A DNA stretch of 64,000 bases from contig JAUIMM010000213.1 in assembly GCA_031769625.1 (NCBI GenBank), forward strand, positions 1,990,501 through 2,054,500, read 5' to 3'. The translations under genes and the position numbers were made by a program. Origin of the DNA: Taudactylus pleione (lineage: Eukaryota > Chordata > Amphibia > Anura > Myobatrachidae). Positions within the stretch are counted from its first letter, which is position 1. Each line of letters begins with the position of its first letter. Under the pieces are notes generated by a model that was given only the letters and a program-made list of their open reading frames with translations, was not told the DNA's origin and made no database searches. Positions 1-11,185 of the stretch are shown here, piece after piece.

Positions 1-1690
1 ATAAATTGGGGAAGCATGGAGCTACACATGATCCAATTGCACATCCTGTGTTTTGGATAAAAAAAAATTCCATCAAAGAGAAAATAATTACGTGTAAGTG
101 TCAACTCTAGTAAGGCAAGAACAAAGTCAATGTCTGGACCTGTATAGCTTGGGTTGTTGGTCAATAGTCTGCGAATCGCATTCAGTCCCCTCTCATGGGG
201 GATACTCATATAGAGGCTTATAACATCTACTGTACAAAGTAAATGATTACTGGTGAGATATGCAAGATCCTGTAATTGAAGAATAAAGGATGTAGTATCC
301 TTCAACACTGTAGGTTGGTTTTGAACAACTGGTTGCAAAAGGGAGCCCAGGTATTGAGAGATAGGATAGTATAAAGAATCTCTTGCTGATATAATCGGGC
401 GGCCCGGGGGAACGAGAGGATTTTTATGCAGTTTCGGAATGATATATAGTACTGGAATGATTGGGTAATCACAGATCAACATATCCGCAAGCTTTCTTGA
501 GATGATAGAATTTAACACCGCTGCCGAGAGGATATTGTCTAACTCCTTCTTAAAAGTTTGAGTGGGGTCCCGCTGTAAAGCTTCATACACAGCCCAATCG
601 GATAATTGATGGTTAATCTCTGCCCGGTAAGCCTCAATATCCTGAACCACTTTGCCCCCTCCTTTGTCTGCGGGGTGTATAATAATGTCGGTATATTGGC
701 TCAGGTTACGTAATACCAGCTTCTCCTCAGATGATAATTTTGGGATCATAGAACTTCGATTATAGTCCATTTTCTCAACAGATTCACTCATACAGTTAGA
801 AAAATATTTTAAGGCCATATTGTTTGATTGGGGGTCGAAAGTCGAACTTTTATAGAAGGAAGGGATGGTTTCACTGGAGTTATTTTGAACCCAAAAAAAC
901 TCTTTGAGTCTCACCCTGCGATTGAACTTATGCAAATCGATTTTGACAGGCCTTTATTTAGAACATTCACTTCTGCCGGAGTCAATGTTCTATGCGACAG
1001 ATTATATACTACATCTTCTTTTTGTAAATTCACCTTCCACAACCTCGCCCACTGACCTGCTCTGCGGGTGTAGCCTCTTTGCTTGTGTCGACCCTCTTTC
1101 TGGTGGTAACCCCTAAAGGGGGTCTCCGTGAGGTAGAGGCTGCTGTTTCTCCTGCACATTCTGTATCACTTGATGTCCCCGCACCACTTGAGGACTCCGT
1201 TTCAAGGGGGAATTTTTTATTAGATCTAAAAAAGGGACGTCTGCTGGTACTAGGGCCTTTGTTGTTCACCCAACTATACACCTTAAATTCCGCATAATCT
1301 CTATTGACCGTACTTAATTTGGATTGTTTAAATTTGATTAAATCAGCCCGGTATTTGTCTACTTGACCAGCCAATTTACTGGCCCAATCTGTGGTTGTAT
1401 CTGTTTGTAGCTTGTTAAGATTAATTTTTTCAAAAAAAGTCAACTTTTTCTTTCACCACAGCAAGTTCTCTTGTTGACTCAGCAATAACCAGCAGAATTA
1501 AATCAAATGAACATTTGCTCAAAACCACCGCCCATTTACGGCAAAAGTCCGGATTATATCTCCCTATTGTAGGGATATTCCTGATGCGGAAACCTCGGGG
1601 GATCTTTTTTTCTCTAAAATAATCTGACAAAGTTACACTATGCAAGTAAAAATCAATTTCCCATTGCTTGAGTCTTGCCAACTGTGCATA
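1..1690 (-). mobile_element. Decayed Penelope-like element, cut by window edge
   Basis: A minus-strand PLE relic distinct from the intact PLE at 12113-16807. From right to left it keeps an ORF1-like region (about 1680-1030), an ORF2 start (about 1160-911) and reverse transcriptase blocks: ADKGGG near 655, PKLHK then PPGRPIIS near 435-390, and a motif A of the form TVDVISLY near 220. ORF1 is split by a frame change near 1440. A further single-base shift occurs in the run of A at about 60-70, just before a motif B of the form TGCAIGS. By eye the RT blocks match the intact PLE at roughly half of residues, so this is a different, older family. The fingers of the RT, motif C and the endonuclease lie outside the window. 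Confidence 0.8.
1030..1681 (-). pseudogene. PLE ORF1 relic, frameshifted
   Basis: Two minus-strand reading frames (1681-1430 and 1443-1030) together match the ORF1 of the intact PLE at 12986-13828. Shared blocks include a stretch like EIDxxLHxxTLSDYFRxKxIPRGFR, then PTIGR, then FCRxW and a basic C-terminal region. The frame break lies near 1430-1443. The start codon cannot be placed, and no catalytic motif is visible. ORF1 overlaps the ORF2 frame (1159-911) in the -1 frame, as in the intact element. The function of this ORF1 family is unknown to me. Confidence 0.7.
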
Positions 1691-1702
1691 TAATTGTTCT
1701 AG

Positions 1703-2080
1703 GCTCTAGCATATCCAAAATAACGGAATATTCAGTATTTTGGAATATTTGCATATCATAATGAAATATCTTGGGAATGGGACCCCAATATACACACAGA
1801 ATGCATTTATGTGTTATATATACCTTATACACACAGCCTGCAGGTCATTTTATACAATATTTTCAATAATTTTGTGGCTCAAGCAAAGTTTGTATACAGA
1901 AATTAAATTAATTTATGTTTTATATACATCTTTTACACACAGCCTGAAGGTAATTTTATACAATATTTGTAATAATTTGTGCCTTAGACAAAGTTTGTGT
2001 ACACTGAACCATCAAAAATCAAAGGTTTCATTGTCTCAGTCATGCCAAAATTATTCCGTATTTCGGAATATTTGGATATG
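1703..2080. mobile_element. Foldback-ended element with internal tandem duplication
   Basis: The left end reads ATATCCAAAATAACGGAATA and the right end TTCGGAATATTTGGATATGG, which are near inverted copies. Between them a segment of about 110 bp (near 1805-1900 and 1915-2015) is present twice, recognisable by ACACACAGCCTG followed by TTTTATACAATATTT. No coding potential is supported. It is likely a non-autonomous DNA transposon; the superfamily is not assignable. Confidence 0.45.
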
Positions 2081-2154
2081 GGAGACTCAACCTGTATATA
2101 TACACATATATACAGTATATATATACATATATATCTATAACACAATCCACTGCC

Positions 2155-2665
2155 CGATCACTGTGTCCAACAGTGATCAGGAGAGAGGCGGAGCTTGAAC
2201 AGGGAGGTGTGGTATGGATGCCGCTGGCTGCTGCAGCAGCCGTGGCCAGAACATACAGAGCACTGACACAGCCACGCCGGGGGACACAAAAGCTGCCACC
2301 ACTCTGGTAGGAGAAGGGAGGTGTCCGGGCAGGGGACACAGAAGCAGCCACCATCGCTGCCGTGCTGAGAGGAGAAGGGAGGAGGAGTCCGGCCAGGGGA
2401 CACAGAAGTCGCTGCTGTCACTGCCACGCTGAGAGGTGGAGGGAGGAGGTGTCCGGCCAGGGGACACAGAAGCCGTTGCCGCCACTGCCCGTGCTGAGAG
2501 GAGGAGGAAGGAGGTGTCCGGCCAGGGGACACAGAAGCAGCCGCAGTTCCGGGAGGTGGTAGGTGTCCGGCTAGGGGAAACAGAAGCCGGTGCTGCTGCG
2601 CTGGGAGGAGGTGGCCGGCCGGGGCATGCTGCCCGATCACTGCTCGCCACAGTGATTGGGACATG
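2155..2665. repeat. GC-rich minisatellite, unit about 65-70 bp
   Basis: About five units share GGTGTCCGGCCAGGGGACAC followed by AGAAGC and a CTGCCGTGCTGAGAGG-type tail. The array is bracketed by near-inverted sequences of the type CCCGATCACTG near 2152 and 2635, so it probably sits inside a DNA transposon. Long reading frames on both strands here are products of the repeat. Confidence 0.6.
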
Positions 2666-2768
2666 CTGGATGGGCAGCCACGTTTGCAGAGGGACCAGCA
2701 GGTCCATCTGATGTAGGCAACTCCTGGAAGATTAGCTTCCCACAGCCGCCTAGTGGACACTTCTGACT

Positions 2769-2831
2769 GGTCGTATCAGATACGACCATGTCAGGGAAAG
2801 CCCAGCCTGGTGTTGTCGTATCTGATACGAC
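2769..2831. repeat. Twin near-identical palindromes
   Basis: GGTCGTATCAGATACGACC (2769-2787) and GTCGTATCTGATACGAC (2815-2831) are two palindromes that differ only in orientation of the central base pair. Their centres are about 45 bp apart. Confidence 0.6.
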
Positions 2832-2859
2832 CGTGCAAGGCAAGTGGTTAATGTACAGT

Positions 2860-4640
2860 ACAACCATTTCTGAATTCAAATTCAGGTTACTGTTGCTGGA
2901 ATGAGTTTTCTGTATTTGCAGAGCAGGCAGTGATAGCATATTGGGTAAAACAAAATGTAGGGTTAATGTTGCTATCAATATTAAATGCGAGCGAACGTGC
3001 TGGTAGCAGTAATCCTCCAGACAGACAGTGAATCGAGGGAAAAATGCACTTCGGCCAAAGTACATGTGGTGTGTAAAGCAGTTGTTGCTATTGGTGGCAG
3101 TTAGGCCACACGTGGTAGAATATAACCAGTTCTTAGATTTATTGCATAAGGTAGAACAACAAGTAGCATATGACACAGGAATATCACAGGTGTAACAGTG
3201 GTTTGCAAGATATATAAAATAAATATTGGGAGCATGGACCTTAGGGTGTTTCTGGGCATTGCAGTACGCCAGGCGTGATTGCACTGGTGCCCTATTAGAG
3301 GTGGTGTTACAATGTACTTGTTGTTTGTTACTGCGGCTCTATATGCTGTGAACACCATGGATCTGACCGTCCCCATGGAATTCCACGGAGTAAAGATGCG
3401 TGGAAATGCCACGCATGTTCAGTAGCGCATGTCAGATGTTGAGCTTGCTTAACTAACTCTAGCAGGTCCTGGTGACCTCCAGTCTATTTTGTCATGGTAC
3501 TGGGAGGAGGCAGCACTGGAGCATACTCCTTCCAACATTCTGTTGCTGGAATGCATTATAATTGTTCATTTGGTAATAATTATGGACATTGATTAAAATT
3601 TTAAGTATACAGCGTCAATAAACCCAACAAATGCCTGAAACAAATCAAATAAACATCTAATTTTTATAGCAGGCTGAAATAATAGCTAAAAAATATTCTA
3701 AGCAACATGGGTTTATTGTTTAAATTACTGTGACAGATGCAGAGAATATAATCAAAGACTGTCAAATCACTATAAAAATTTATTTATTTTGTCCGTACTT
3801 TAAACTAGTTGCCCCCACTGTTAAAAGTGATGCATAAAGTTCTATTTGTTAATTTAAAAAAATAAAAAATTGTATTGAGTAAGAAAACAATACACAAAAT
3901 CATTAATGTGCCATTCAGTTAACCTTTAAACTTCATGCCTGGGAGACAAACCTAACCTTTTGTTTAAGCAATAAAAGTAACTCCTATGTGATTCATCAGT
4001 ATAAATGGCATTTTTGTCATTAGGAAATATTAACAGTATTAAATTAATAGGCATTTTAATGTATAATTATGCAGACTATTCTTGCACAAAAATAAATATT
4101 GATAGATATTATTATTCATGCAATTAAGTTAAAGTTCTTAGTACGTCTTTAATAAAATTATTGATTTCATCTACCACTTCAAAGTCATATTTCACATAGA
4201 TCACTATAGTAAACAAGACATTTCTGGAATGGTGCAATTACCTTTTAATGTTACTTTCACTTTTAGAATTATAAATGATGCATGGTATTTCCTGGCTATA
4301 TGCTATAGTAATTAGGGACACCAGGGGCTATATTTTCGAAAAAGCCACCGTTTCTCGGGAGGTTGGAGCTGAAAATTCAAAGTGGCAATGACATTCAGCA
4401 CACTGAATGTGAATGCCACTTCATAAATCTAGTCCCAAGGTAGTGTGGAGTATACATAGACTCAAAGCTTTGCCTGACCTCTAAAAGCTTGCTTAGCAGC
4501 TTCATAACAAGCACTACAAAGCAAAGGGTATGAATCTGTTGCCTTACTGATACCTACAAACTCAACTGATCCATGGGCAACATATAGTTGAAAGGCAAAT
4601 ATTTTTCTTAGTGCGCACTCATAGAGGAAATGGCTTTGAT
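2860..4640. other. AT-rich sequence without recognisable gene
   Basis: No reading frame resembling a protein family was found. At 4375-4430 a short inverted repeat around AAGTGGCA and TGCCACTT forms a hairpin with an inner CATTCAG/CTGAATG stem. The rest looks like old unique or decayed repeat sequence. Confidence 0.4.
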
Positions 4641-4663
4641 GTAAACAGTAGGGATGTGTGCCG

Positions 4664-4965
4664 ACTCCCATGTTTTGTTTTGTTTTTTGGATCTGGATCT
4701 CCCCTGGTCTTGGATCTCGATTGGTTTTGCCAAAACCTCACCTCCGTGTTTTGTTTTCGTGTTTTGGTTTTGGATCTGGATCTCCCCTGGTCTTGGATCT
4801 GGATTGGTTTTGCCAAAGCCTCACCTCCTTGTTTTGTTTTTGGTAGAGATGTGCTTTGGTATTGGTTTTGGTATTGGATCTGGATCTCCCCTGGTTTTGG
4901 ATCTGGATTGGTTTTACCAAAACCTCATCTCAGTGTTTTGTTTTTGTGTTTTGGTTTTGGATCTT
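4664..4965. repeat. Expanded hAT subterminal repeat
   Basis: A unit of about 70-100 bp built from TTTGGATCTGGATCTCCCC and GATTGGTTTTGCCAAA occurs three times here, against once at the equivalent 3' end of hAT copies 1-3. Reading frames rich in W, D and L are repeat artefacts. Confidence 0.65.
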
Positions 4966-5399
4966 GATTTTTTCTTAAAAAATAAAAAAACAGCTAAAAT
5001 CACATAAAATGGGCCTTGTTTGTTCCTACAGTATTAATAACCTCATTAGCATTTATTTCCACTCGTTTCCAGTCAGTTTTGACCACTTCACAGCTCACAA
5101 TATTGATTTGTTCATCTTGTTTAGGCCCAAAATTTGTACCAAGATAGCTGGCTGACTAAGCTAAGCTGCAGTAGTGGGCGGCACAAACACATGGCAGTTC
5201 AACTTCAAACATGGCACATCAGGAAAAACTTTTATTATTCACGAGAGGCTTGATGGAGTTGGAGTATGTATTTAGTTGAAGGTAGGGCAGGGACAGGAAG
5301 GGTTGATTGGTAGTAAATGTAATTTTGTTTTTTGATTCAAAAGAAAATTTATGAGGGAGAAGGGGAGGGGAGGAGGCATTTACAAAAAAATGTGATACA

Positions 5400-6150
5400 G
5401 TACATTTACATCAGTCCTTGCCCAGAAGAATCCTTGAGTATGGCTGCTGCTGCTGCTGGGAGTTGATTTTCTCATCCCAGAAGGGGACCAGTAAGAGTGC
5501 TGTCCAAAAAAAAGAAACAATTGACTTAAATAATGCTTTGCAAATCTTCTATAAAGGCATTTCCCAACCTGTATAGGGACATAAAAAAACAGTTAGTTAG
5601 TGGCCTCAAAGTGCCACTTACTCAGCACAGATATGTGGACAAGTGTAAGATCTATGATTTAAGGGCAGGGGTAGCCAACCCTGGTCCTCTAGAGTTACAA
5701 ACAGTGCATGTTTTCCAGGTCTCCTCACAGAATCAAAACTATAATAATTAACTCCACCTGTGGATCTTTCTAAATGTTTTGGTGAGTAATGAATACACCT
5801 GTGCACCAGCTAGGTGGTCTGGAAAATGTGAGCTCTCGAGGACCGAGGTTGGCTACCCCTGATTTAAGGTCTTATGTTGTGTCCTTCTTGAGAATCCTGT
5901 GTCTATTTCTGCAGGTAGGAGTGGATTTTCATCCCAGAAGGGGACCATGAAGAGTGCTTCCAAAATATAATTGACTTAAATAATCCTTTGCAAACCTTCT
6001 GTTCTGTAACGGAATTTCCCAACCTGCACAGGGACATTAAAAAAAATGGAGTTAGTAAGTGGTCTTCAAATTGCCATTGTTCCCACTGTCCACTTCTTAG
6101 ATATGTGAATATGTTAGAATGTAGAAGGCCAAAAATTGGGTGGACCACAC
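5400..6150 (+). pseudogene. Diverged hAT transposase fragment, internally duplicated
   Basis: Text around 5565-5645 (a CTGTATAGGGACAT block, then CAGATATGTGGACAAGTG) aligns with the hAT copy 1 region around 22530-22620, just before the first catalytic Asp. The translation keeps an LYRDIKK-like block. A second diverged copy of the same segment lies at 5880-6150, so the fragment was partly duplicated. The MITE at 5665-5861 splits the first copy. It runs opposite to the enclosing element E1, so it is a separate nested insertion. Confidence 0.55.
5665..5861. mobile_element. Foldback hAT-type MITE with 8-bp target duplication
   Basis: The ends GCAGGGGTAGCCAACC and GGTTGGCTACCCCTG are inverted copies. 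The flanks carry ATTTAAGG at 5657-5664 and 5862-5869, an exact 8-bp duplication as expected for hAT insertion. A diverged internal relative is recognisable at about 17595-17690. Confidence 0.75.
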
Positions 6151-6352
6151 ATGGCTGATTGATCAACCATGGCAACTGGATTAGTGTCATAAGGAAGAGG
6201 AGGCTGCAAACTGGGTGTTATGTTATGAGTTGGCCATATGGGGTATGTTGCTGTTAAGGGATCAAGCTGGTTATCAGTGGACTCATTATTAATTATAGTT
6301 GTTGTTATTTTGGGTTGCCATCTCCTGAAGGGTGTTTACCAACAGACAGAGA

Positions 6353-6954
6353 CTACCTACCTATCAGCTCAGGCATTGACACTACCTGAGGAACAGAGCT
6401 CTGTTCTCTGGAGGGAAGCCAAATAGGTGGGAGACCCTGTTCCAACATCTGAAGCTCATATCTCTCCACAACATCTATTATAGATGGAAAAAAAATGTCA
6501 TCGGGGACATCTAGCTCCTCTTTCTGTACCCTGCTCACCCTTTTTGGACAGGAAGTACAGGATGGATGGTTTGGAAGAAGGCCTAGCAACAGATGGGGAT
6601 GATCATTATCAAGACCTGGTCCCCCCAGTGGGTGTAGTCTGGGAGGTATTGGTTGACATGAAGGCAGCAGAATAAAAAAGGCCTCCATGTTGTCTGTGCA
6701 TACTATTCCGTATTTCAGTTTGCGATTCAGGTAGGAATAAAGTCGGCTACAGAACACATTGACAGAATCACTGGATGTGTGCATTCAGGCCAAATACGAT
6801 CCATGAATTCCCAGACAGATTCTGGACAGATGAATACTTTGCTTGTAATAATCTTTGATAATTCCTGGTAAAGCTGGGTGTTATATCCAGACACTTTGAA
6901 GGCTGTAAGTTTGAACTGCTTTATAGAAAACATGTGAATGAAACCTTTCCACAC
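6353..6954 (-). pseudogene. Unrecognised broken reading frame
   Basis: Two overlapping minus-strand frames (6954-6727, then 6784-6353) read like one protein of about 200 residues broken by a frameshift near 6775. The upstream part has a varied, protein-like composition with ICPESVWEFMDRIWPEC. The downstream part is rich in Pro and Leu and ends in an acidic segment around EELDVPDDIFF. I recognise no domain. It lies inside the decayed element E1 and could be a lost element protein, a captured host sequence or chance. Confidence 0.3.
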
Positions 6955-7224
6955 TGCAGAACATGATGGAGAAATCCCTTGAAGTTCAGCACCTAGAGCA
7001 TCTTTTTCATGTTCTCTGAGGCCTCTATTGACTTTTGTTTATGTTTTTGAATAGAACAGTTTTAGAATTTAGGATGTATACTCTATATAGGTTTGTAAAT
7101 AAATATAGGCTTTAGTTTTTTAGAGCATATAACTTATAAGCTGTTAGGATAACATTTCTGCTATGTTTAAGATTACAAAAAAACAACTTTTTGTAACCCA
7201 ATAGCTTAAAAATAAAAGTTTTCA

Positions 7225-7480
7225 TTGCCATATACATGCAGCCTCTTGACAGACAGCAGCACAGCACTCCTGTGCAGCTACGCCGATGACAGGTGTGGCT
7301 AACATACATACAATAAAAATTGTTTATTTATTATTTTGCGCAGCAGCCCCTCGACAGACAGGAGCACAGCACCCCTGCGCACCTACACCGATGATAGGTG
7401 TGGCTAACATGCACACAATAAAAATTGTTTATTGTTAATTTTTAGCAGCAGCCCCTTGACAGACAGGAGCACAGCACCCC
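7225..7480. repeat. Tandem repeat, unit about 95-100 bp
   Basis: Three units share CTTGACAGACAGGAGCACAG, a GCCGATGACAGGTGTGGCTA-like block and AATAAAAATTGTTTAT. It is part of the internal filler of E1. Confidence 0.6.
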
Positions 7481-7559
7481 TGCACACCTACGCCAATGAC
7501 AGTGACAGCCAGGTGTGGCTGACACACACACGAAAATAATTTTACAAAAAAAAGATAAT

Positions 7560-8225
7560 TTATTTTAATTTTTTTATGCTCCAGAACTTGGACCCAGAGC
7601 ACAGATTGATCACGACTGGAGTCAGGCAGCACTATCTTGCGTTGCCGACTTGCTAGACCTTGTGCGGCTAAGCCTAATACGCACAGACACACAGACAATT
7701 ATTAGAAAAAAAGACAATTGATTTCAATTTTTTTCAGCTCCAGAACTTGGGCCCAGAGCACAGATTGATCACAACTGGAGTCGGGCAGCACTAGTTTGCA
7801 ACTTGCGTTGCTGGCTGGATCTTGTGCGGTACTGCTGTTAAGCCTAAAACGCATGCACACACACACACGGAAAATTATAAAAGGCACTTTTATTGATTTT
7901 TTTTTTTTTAGCACGACTGGAGTCAGGCAGCACTAGGTTGCAACTTGCGTTGCTGGCTGGATCTTGTGTGGTACTGCGGTTAAGTCTAACACACGCACAC
8001 ACAGAGAATAATATAAAAGACACCTTGATTGATTTTTGTTTTTAGCATGATTGGAGTCGGGCAGCTCTAGGTTGCAACTTGCGTTGCTGGATGGATCTTG
8101 TGCGGTACTGCAGTTAAGCCTAACATGCATGCAAACACACACAGAAAAATATAAAAGACACTTTGATTGATTTTTTTTTTTGACTATATATTTTTTTCTT
8201 TTTCTTTTTATTTTTTTAGTCCAGA
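7560..8225. repeat. Tandem repeat, unit about 135-165 bp
   Basis: Four to five units share CCAGAACTTGGGCCCAGAGC, a GACTGGAGTCGGGCAGCAC block, GCGTTGCTGGCTGGATCTTG and a CA-rich tail followed by a poly-T tract. It lies where hAT copies 1-3 have their upstream repeat array, so it may be a diverged counterpart. Confidence 0.6.
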
Positions 8226-8254
8226 ACTTGGGCCCAGATGGACACAGCACCAGC

Positions 8255-8465
8255 CCAGATGTATCTGCAGTTCTGCACCAGCCCAGATGGACACAGCAGA
8301 CATGAAAAGCACCTGCCCAGAATGCATCAGCAGCACCAGCCCAGGACACAGCAGACAGCACAGATAGATCAGCAACAGCCCAGATGGACACAGCAGACAG
8401 CACAGTGACAGCACCAGCCCAGAATGGATCAGCAGTCACCAGCCCAGGACACAGCAGACAGCACC
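8255..8465. repeat. Short-unit minisatellite
   Basis: Repeats of AGCCCAGATGGACACAGCAG with variants, about 20-35 bp long. In the reverse sense this occupies the place of the 5' leader repeats (CATAGGGGCTGTGTCC) of hAT copies 1 and 3. Confidence 0.55.
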
Positions 8466-8519
8466 AGCACCTCTCCCAGCCCTACACTACCCACCCTCCC
8501 TGTTCAGTCTCCACAGCCT

Positions 8520-8729
8520 GAGGGAAATGGCGTCCGTCGCGTGGTCCCTTATATACTACATCGTTCATAAAGACGAAAGCTCATGAACCGTGAGATTTCA
8601 GACTCTATCGTTTTGCCTCAGTTTTGAGATCCGAGTTAGGCAGGAAACTCCGAGCCTGCTTAGATCCGAATCGGTTCTGCTAAATTCAGGTGGGTTCAGA
8701 TCTCTGGAATCCAAACCCTCTCATCTCTA
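8520..8729 (-). promoter_or_regulatory. Retained hAT 5' promoter end
   Basis: In reverse this reads from the hAT terminus through palindromic GATCCGA-type blocks and GGCAAAACG to a TATA-like TATATAAG and a GCCATTT motif. The order matches 20392-20590 of hAT copy 1. Confidence 0.5.
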
Positions 8730-9049
8730 GTTTTCGGGTTTTGGTTTTGGATCTGGATTTTTTCTTAAAAAATCATAAACACAGCTAAAATCACATAAAA
8801 TGGGCCTTTTTTGTTCCTACAGTATTAATAACCTCAATATAATTTATTGCCAGTCATTTCCAATCAATTTTGACCAACTCACAATATTATTTTTTTCGTC
8901 TAGTTAAGGCCAAAAGGTTGCACCCAGCTAGCTGGCTGACTAAGCTAAGTGACACAGTCGGCAGCACTAACATGTGGCACTTCCAATTTCCAACAGAGTG
9001 TTATGCAGTTTTTGTTGGATACACCAATAGTGCACTTACTGTGACAGCA

Positions 9050-9505
9050 GAGTTGGCAGAGCAGGATTGCTGACGGTGTCCTCAGTACATGGAATGGCAG
9101 TGCTGCGGTGCTGGCAGTGTCCTCAGTGCAGGGTATCGGCAGTGTCAGCAGAGCTGGAGTGCCAGCGGTGTCTTCAGTGCAGGTTTGTTGGCTGTGTCGG
9201 CAGTGCAGGGGTTGTTGATGGTGTCCTCAGTACATGGAATGGCAATGCTGCAGTGCTGGCAGTGTCCTCAGTGAAGGGTACCAGCGATGTCGGCAGTGCC
9301 AGTGGTGTCTTTAGTGCAGGTTTGCTGACTGTGTCAGCAGTGCAGGGGTGTTCTCAATGCAGGGTGCCGGCGGTGTCAGCAGAGTAGGGGTGCCAGTGGT
9401 GTTATCAGTGCATGTGTGCTGACAGTATCACCAGTGCAGGGGTGATGCTGGTGTCCTCAGTGTGGGAGTGCCAGCAGTGTCTGCAGTGTGGGGGTCGCTG
9501 ACAGT
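9050..9505. repeat. Minisatellite rich in GTGTCCTCAGTG
   Basis: Irregular units of about 20-60 bp share GTGTCCTCAGT, GGTGTCAGCAGAG and GGCAGTGCAGGG. It is the internal filler of E2. Reading frames here are repeat artefacts. Confidence 0.6.
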
Positions 9506-9904
9506 GTCCTCAGCCAGTGGCGTAACTACTGCCCCGCAGCCCCTGCGGCGGCTTGGAGGCGCTGGGTAGCTTTGGGGGTGATGGGGGCAGTAGTTACACC
9601 ACTCAGTGGTGGAACTCCCATAACTACGGAGGGTGCAGGGGGTGCGGTCACACCCCCTGCACCCTCCATCTGCCGGGCGCCCGCTGAGTGTGTTACCAGC
9701 GGGCGCCCGGCTCCTATTCAAACCCCCGGCAGCAGCCAGAGGATGGAGCTCCCTCCGTCTTCTGGGTCCTGCTGGGTACTATGGGAGTGATGTCATGACG
9801 TCACTCCCATAGTGCCGAGGAGCGGACACCGGGGATGGATGGCAGCAGTACTGGAGTGGGGATAAAGGTAAGTGGTTTTTTTGTGTGTGTTTGTGTGCGC
9901 GCGG

Positions 9905-10625
9905 GGGTGGAGCAACTACAGGGGGCTCACTACTGGGGGCAACTACAGGGGGCTCACTACTGGGGGCAACTACAGGGGGCTCACTACTGGGAGCACACTA
10001 TTGGGATCAACTAGGTGCAACTACGGGGGGCTCACTACAGGGGGCTTACTACTGTGGGCAACTACTGGGCACAACTACAGGGGGCACTACGAAAATGGGC
10101 ACAACTACAGGGGGCACTACTAGAAGGGGCACAACTACAGGGGGCACTACTTGAAGGGGCACAAAAACAAATTGCACTGCATATGGGTGCAACTACAGGG
10201 AGCACTACTAAAATGGGCACAACTACAGGGGGCACTACTAGAAGGGGCACAACTACAGGGGGCACTACTTTAAGGGGCACAAATACAAGGTGCACTGCAT
10301 ATGGGCACAACTACAGGGAGCACTAATTTAATGGGCACAATTACAGGGGGCCCTGCAAATTGGTCACTACTACAGGGGGCATTGCATAAGGGGCACTATT
10401 ACAGGGGGCATTGCATAAGGGGCACTAGTATAGGGGGCATTGCATATGGGGCACAACTAAAGGGGGCACTACTTTAATGGGCACAACTACAGGGGGCCCT
10501 GCATAATGGGCACTACTACCAGGGGACATTGCATAAGGGGCACTATTACAGGGGGCATTGCATAAGGGGCACTAGTATAGGGGGCATTGCATTTTGGGGT
10601 GCAACTACAGGGGGCACTGTATAAG
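9905..10625. repeat. Minisatellite, unit about 30-33 bp
   Basis: More than 20 variants of GGGGCACAACTACAGGGGGC followed by a variable ACTACT, ATTGCAT or CCTGCAT tail. The parent element uses it in place of coding sequence. Open frames on both strands are artefacts. Confidence 0.75.
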
Positions 10626-10789
10626 GGGCACTAACTTGATACACACAGTTTACAGGTTATAAACTATATTCCCAATAATCTGGTTCTACACAGACATAAA
10701 AACTGTGCAACCTGTCTTGAGCTGAGGTGACAGACTGGCAGGAGCAGAGAGGAGGGTTGGTGAAGTAGATCTGTCAGGGTGGGATGTAA

Positions 10790-11185
10790 TGGGCATTACT
10801 GTTTGGCATAATGTGTATTTGGCATTACTGTGTGCACAATGTGCTATTAGGGGCATTACTGTGTGGCATAATGTGTAAGGGGCATTACTGTGTGGCATAA
10901 TGTGTTGTGTGTGGCATAATGTGCTGTATGTGGCATTACAGTGTGGCATAACGTGAAACAGGGGCATTACAGCATGGCATAAATTTGTTATAAGGGCTTT
11001 ACTGTATGTCATTATGTGTTATACATGGCATTATTGTGTGGCATGTGTAAGGGACATTGCTGTGTGGCATAATGTGTTGTAAAGGGCATTCCGGTGTGGC
11101 ATGTGATTTAAGGGGCATTCCAGTGTGGCACACTGTGTTATAAGTGGTATTGCTTAGTGTGTCATAATGTGTAAGGCACGTTGCT
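10790..11185. repeat. Minisatellite, unit about 25-32 bp
   Basis: Repeats of GGGCATTACTGTGTGGCATA followed by ATGTGTTATAAG-like text, more than ten degenerate units. Derived reading frames are artefacts. Confidence 0.7.

Larger units (their letters stand above)
4649..8729 (-). mobile_element. Non-autonomous hAT derivative E1 (minus orientation)
   Basis: The left end (TAGGGATGTGTGCC) and the subterminal text TTTTGGATCTGGATCTCCCC match the 3' end of hAT copies 1-3 read in reverse. The block at 5025-5200 matches their 3' UTR. The right end at 8520-8729 matches their 5' promoter region in reverse, ending CTCATCTCTA. No transposase in the matching orientation is left; the middle holds an older forward-oriented hAT fragment, a MITE and minisatellites. 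Flanking 8-mers do not match, so the true outer borders may differ. Confidence 0.6.

Noticed and set aside
2158..2760. 200-residue minus-strand Pro/Ser-rich frame
   Set aside because: It spans a minisatellite; the repeated PGRTPPPS-like units follow the DNA repeat in every frame.
7840..8130. Possible CRISPR-like array from regularly spaced blocks
   Set aside because: Spacers are as similar as the repeats; it is a degenerate tandem repeat in a eukaryotic element.
9885..10326. Gly/Thr-rich TTGG repeat frames
   Set aside because: Artefact of the GGGGCACAACTACAG minisatellite.
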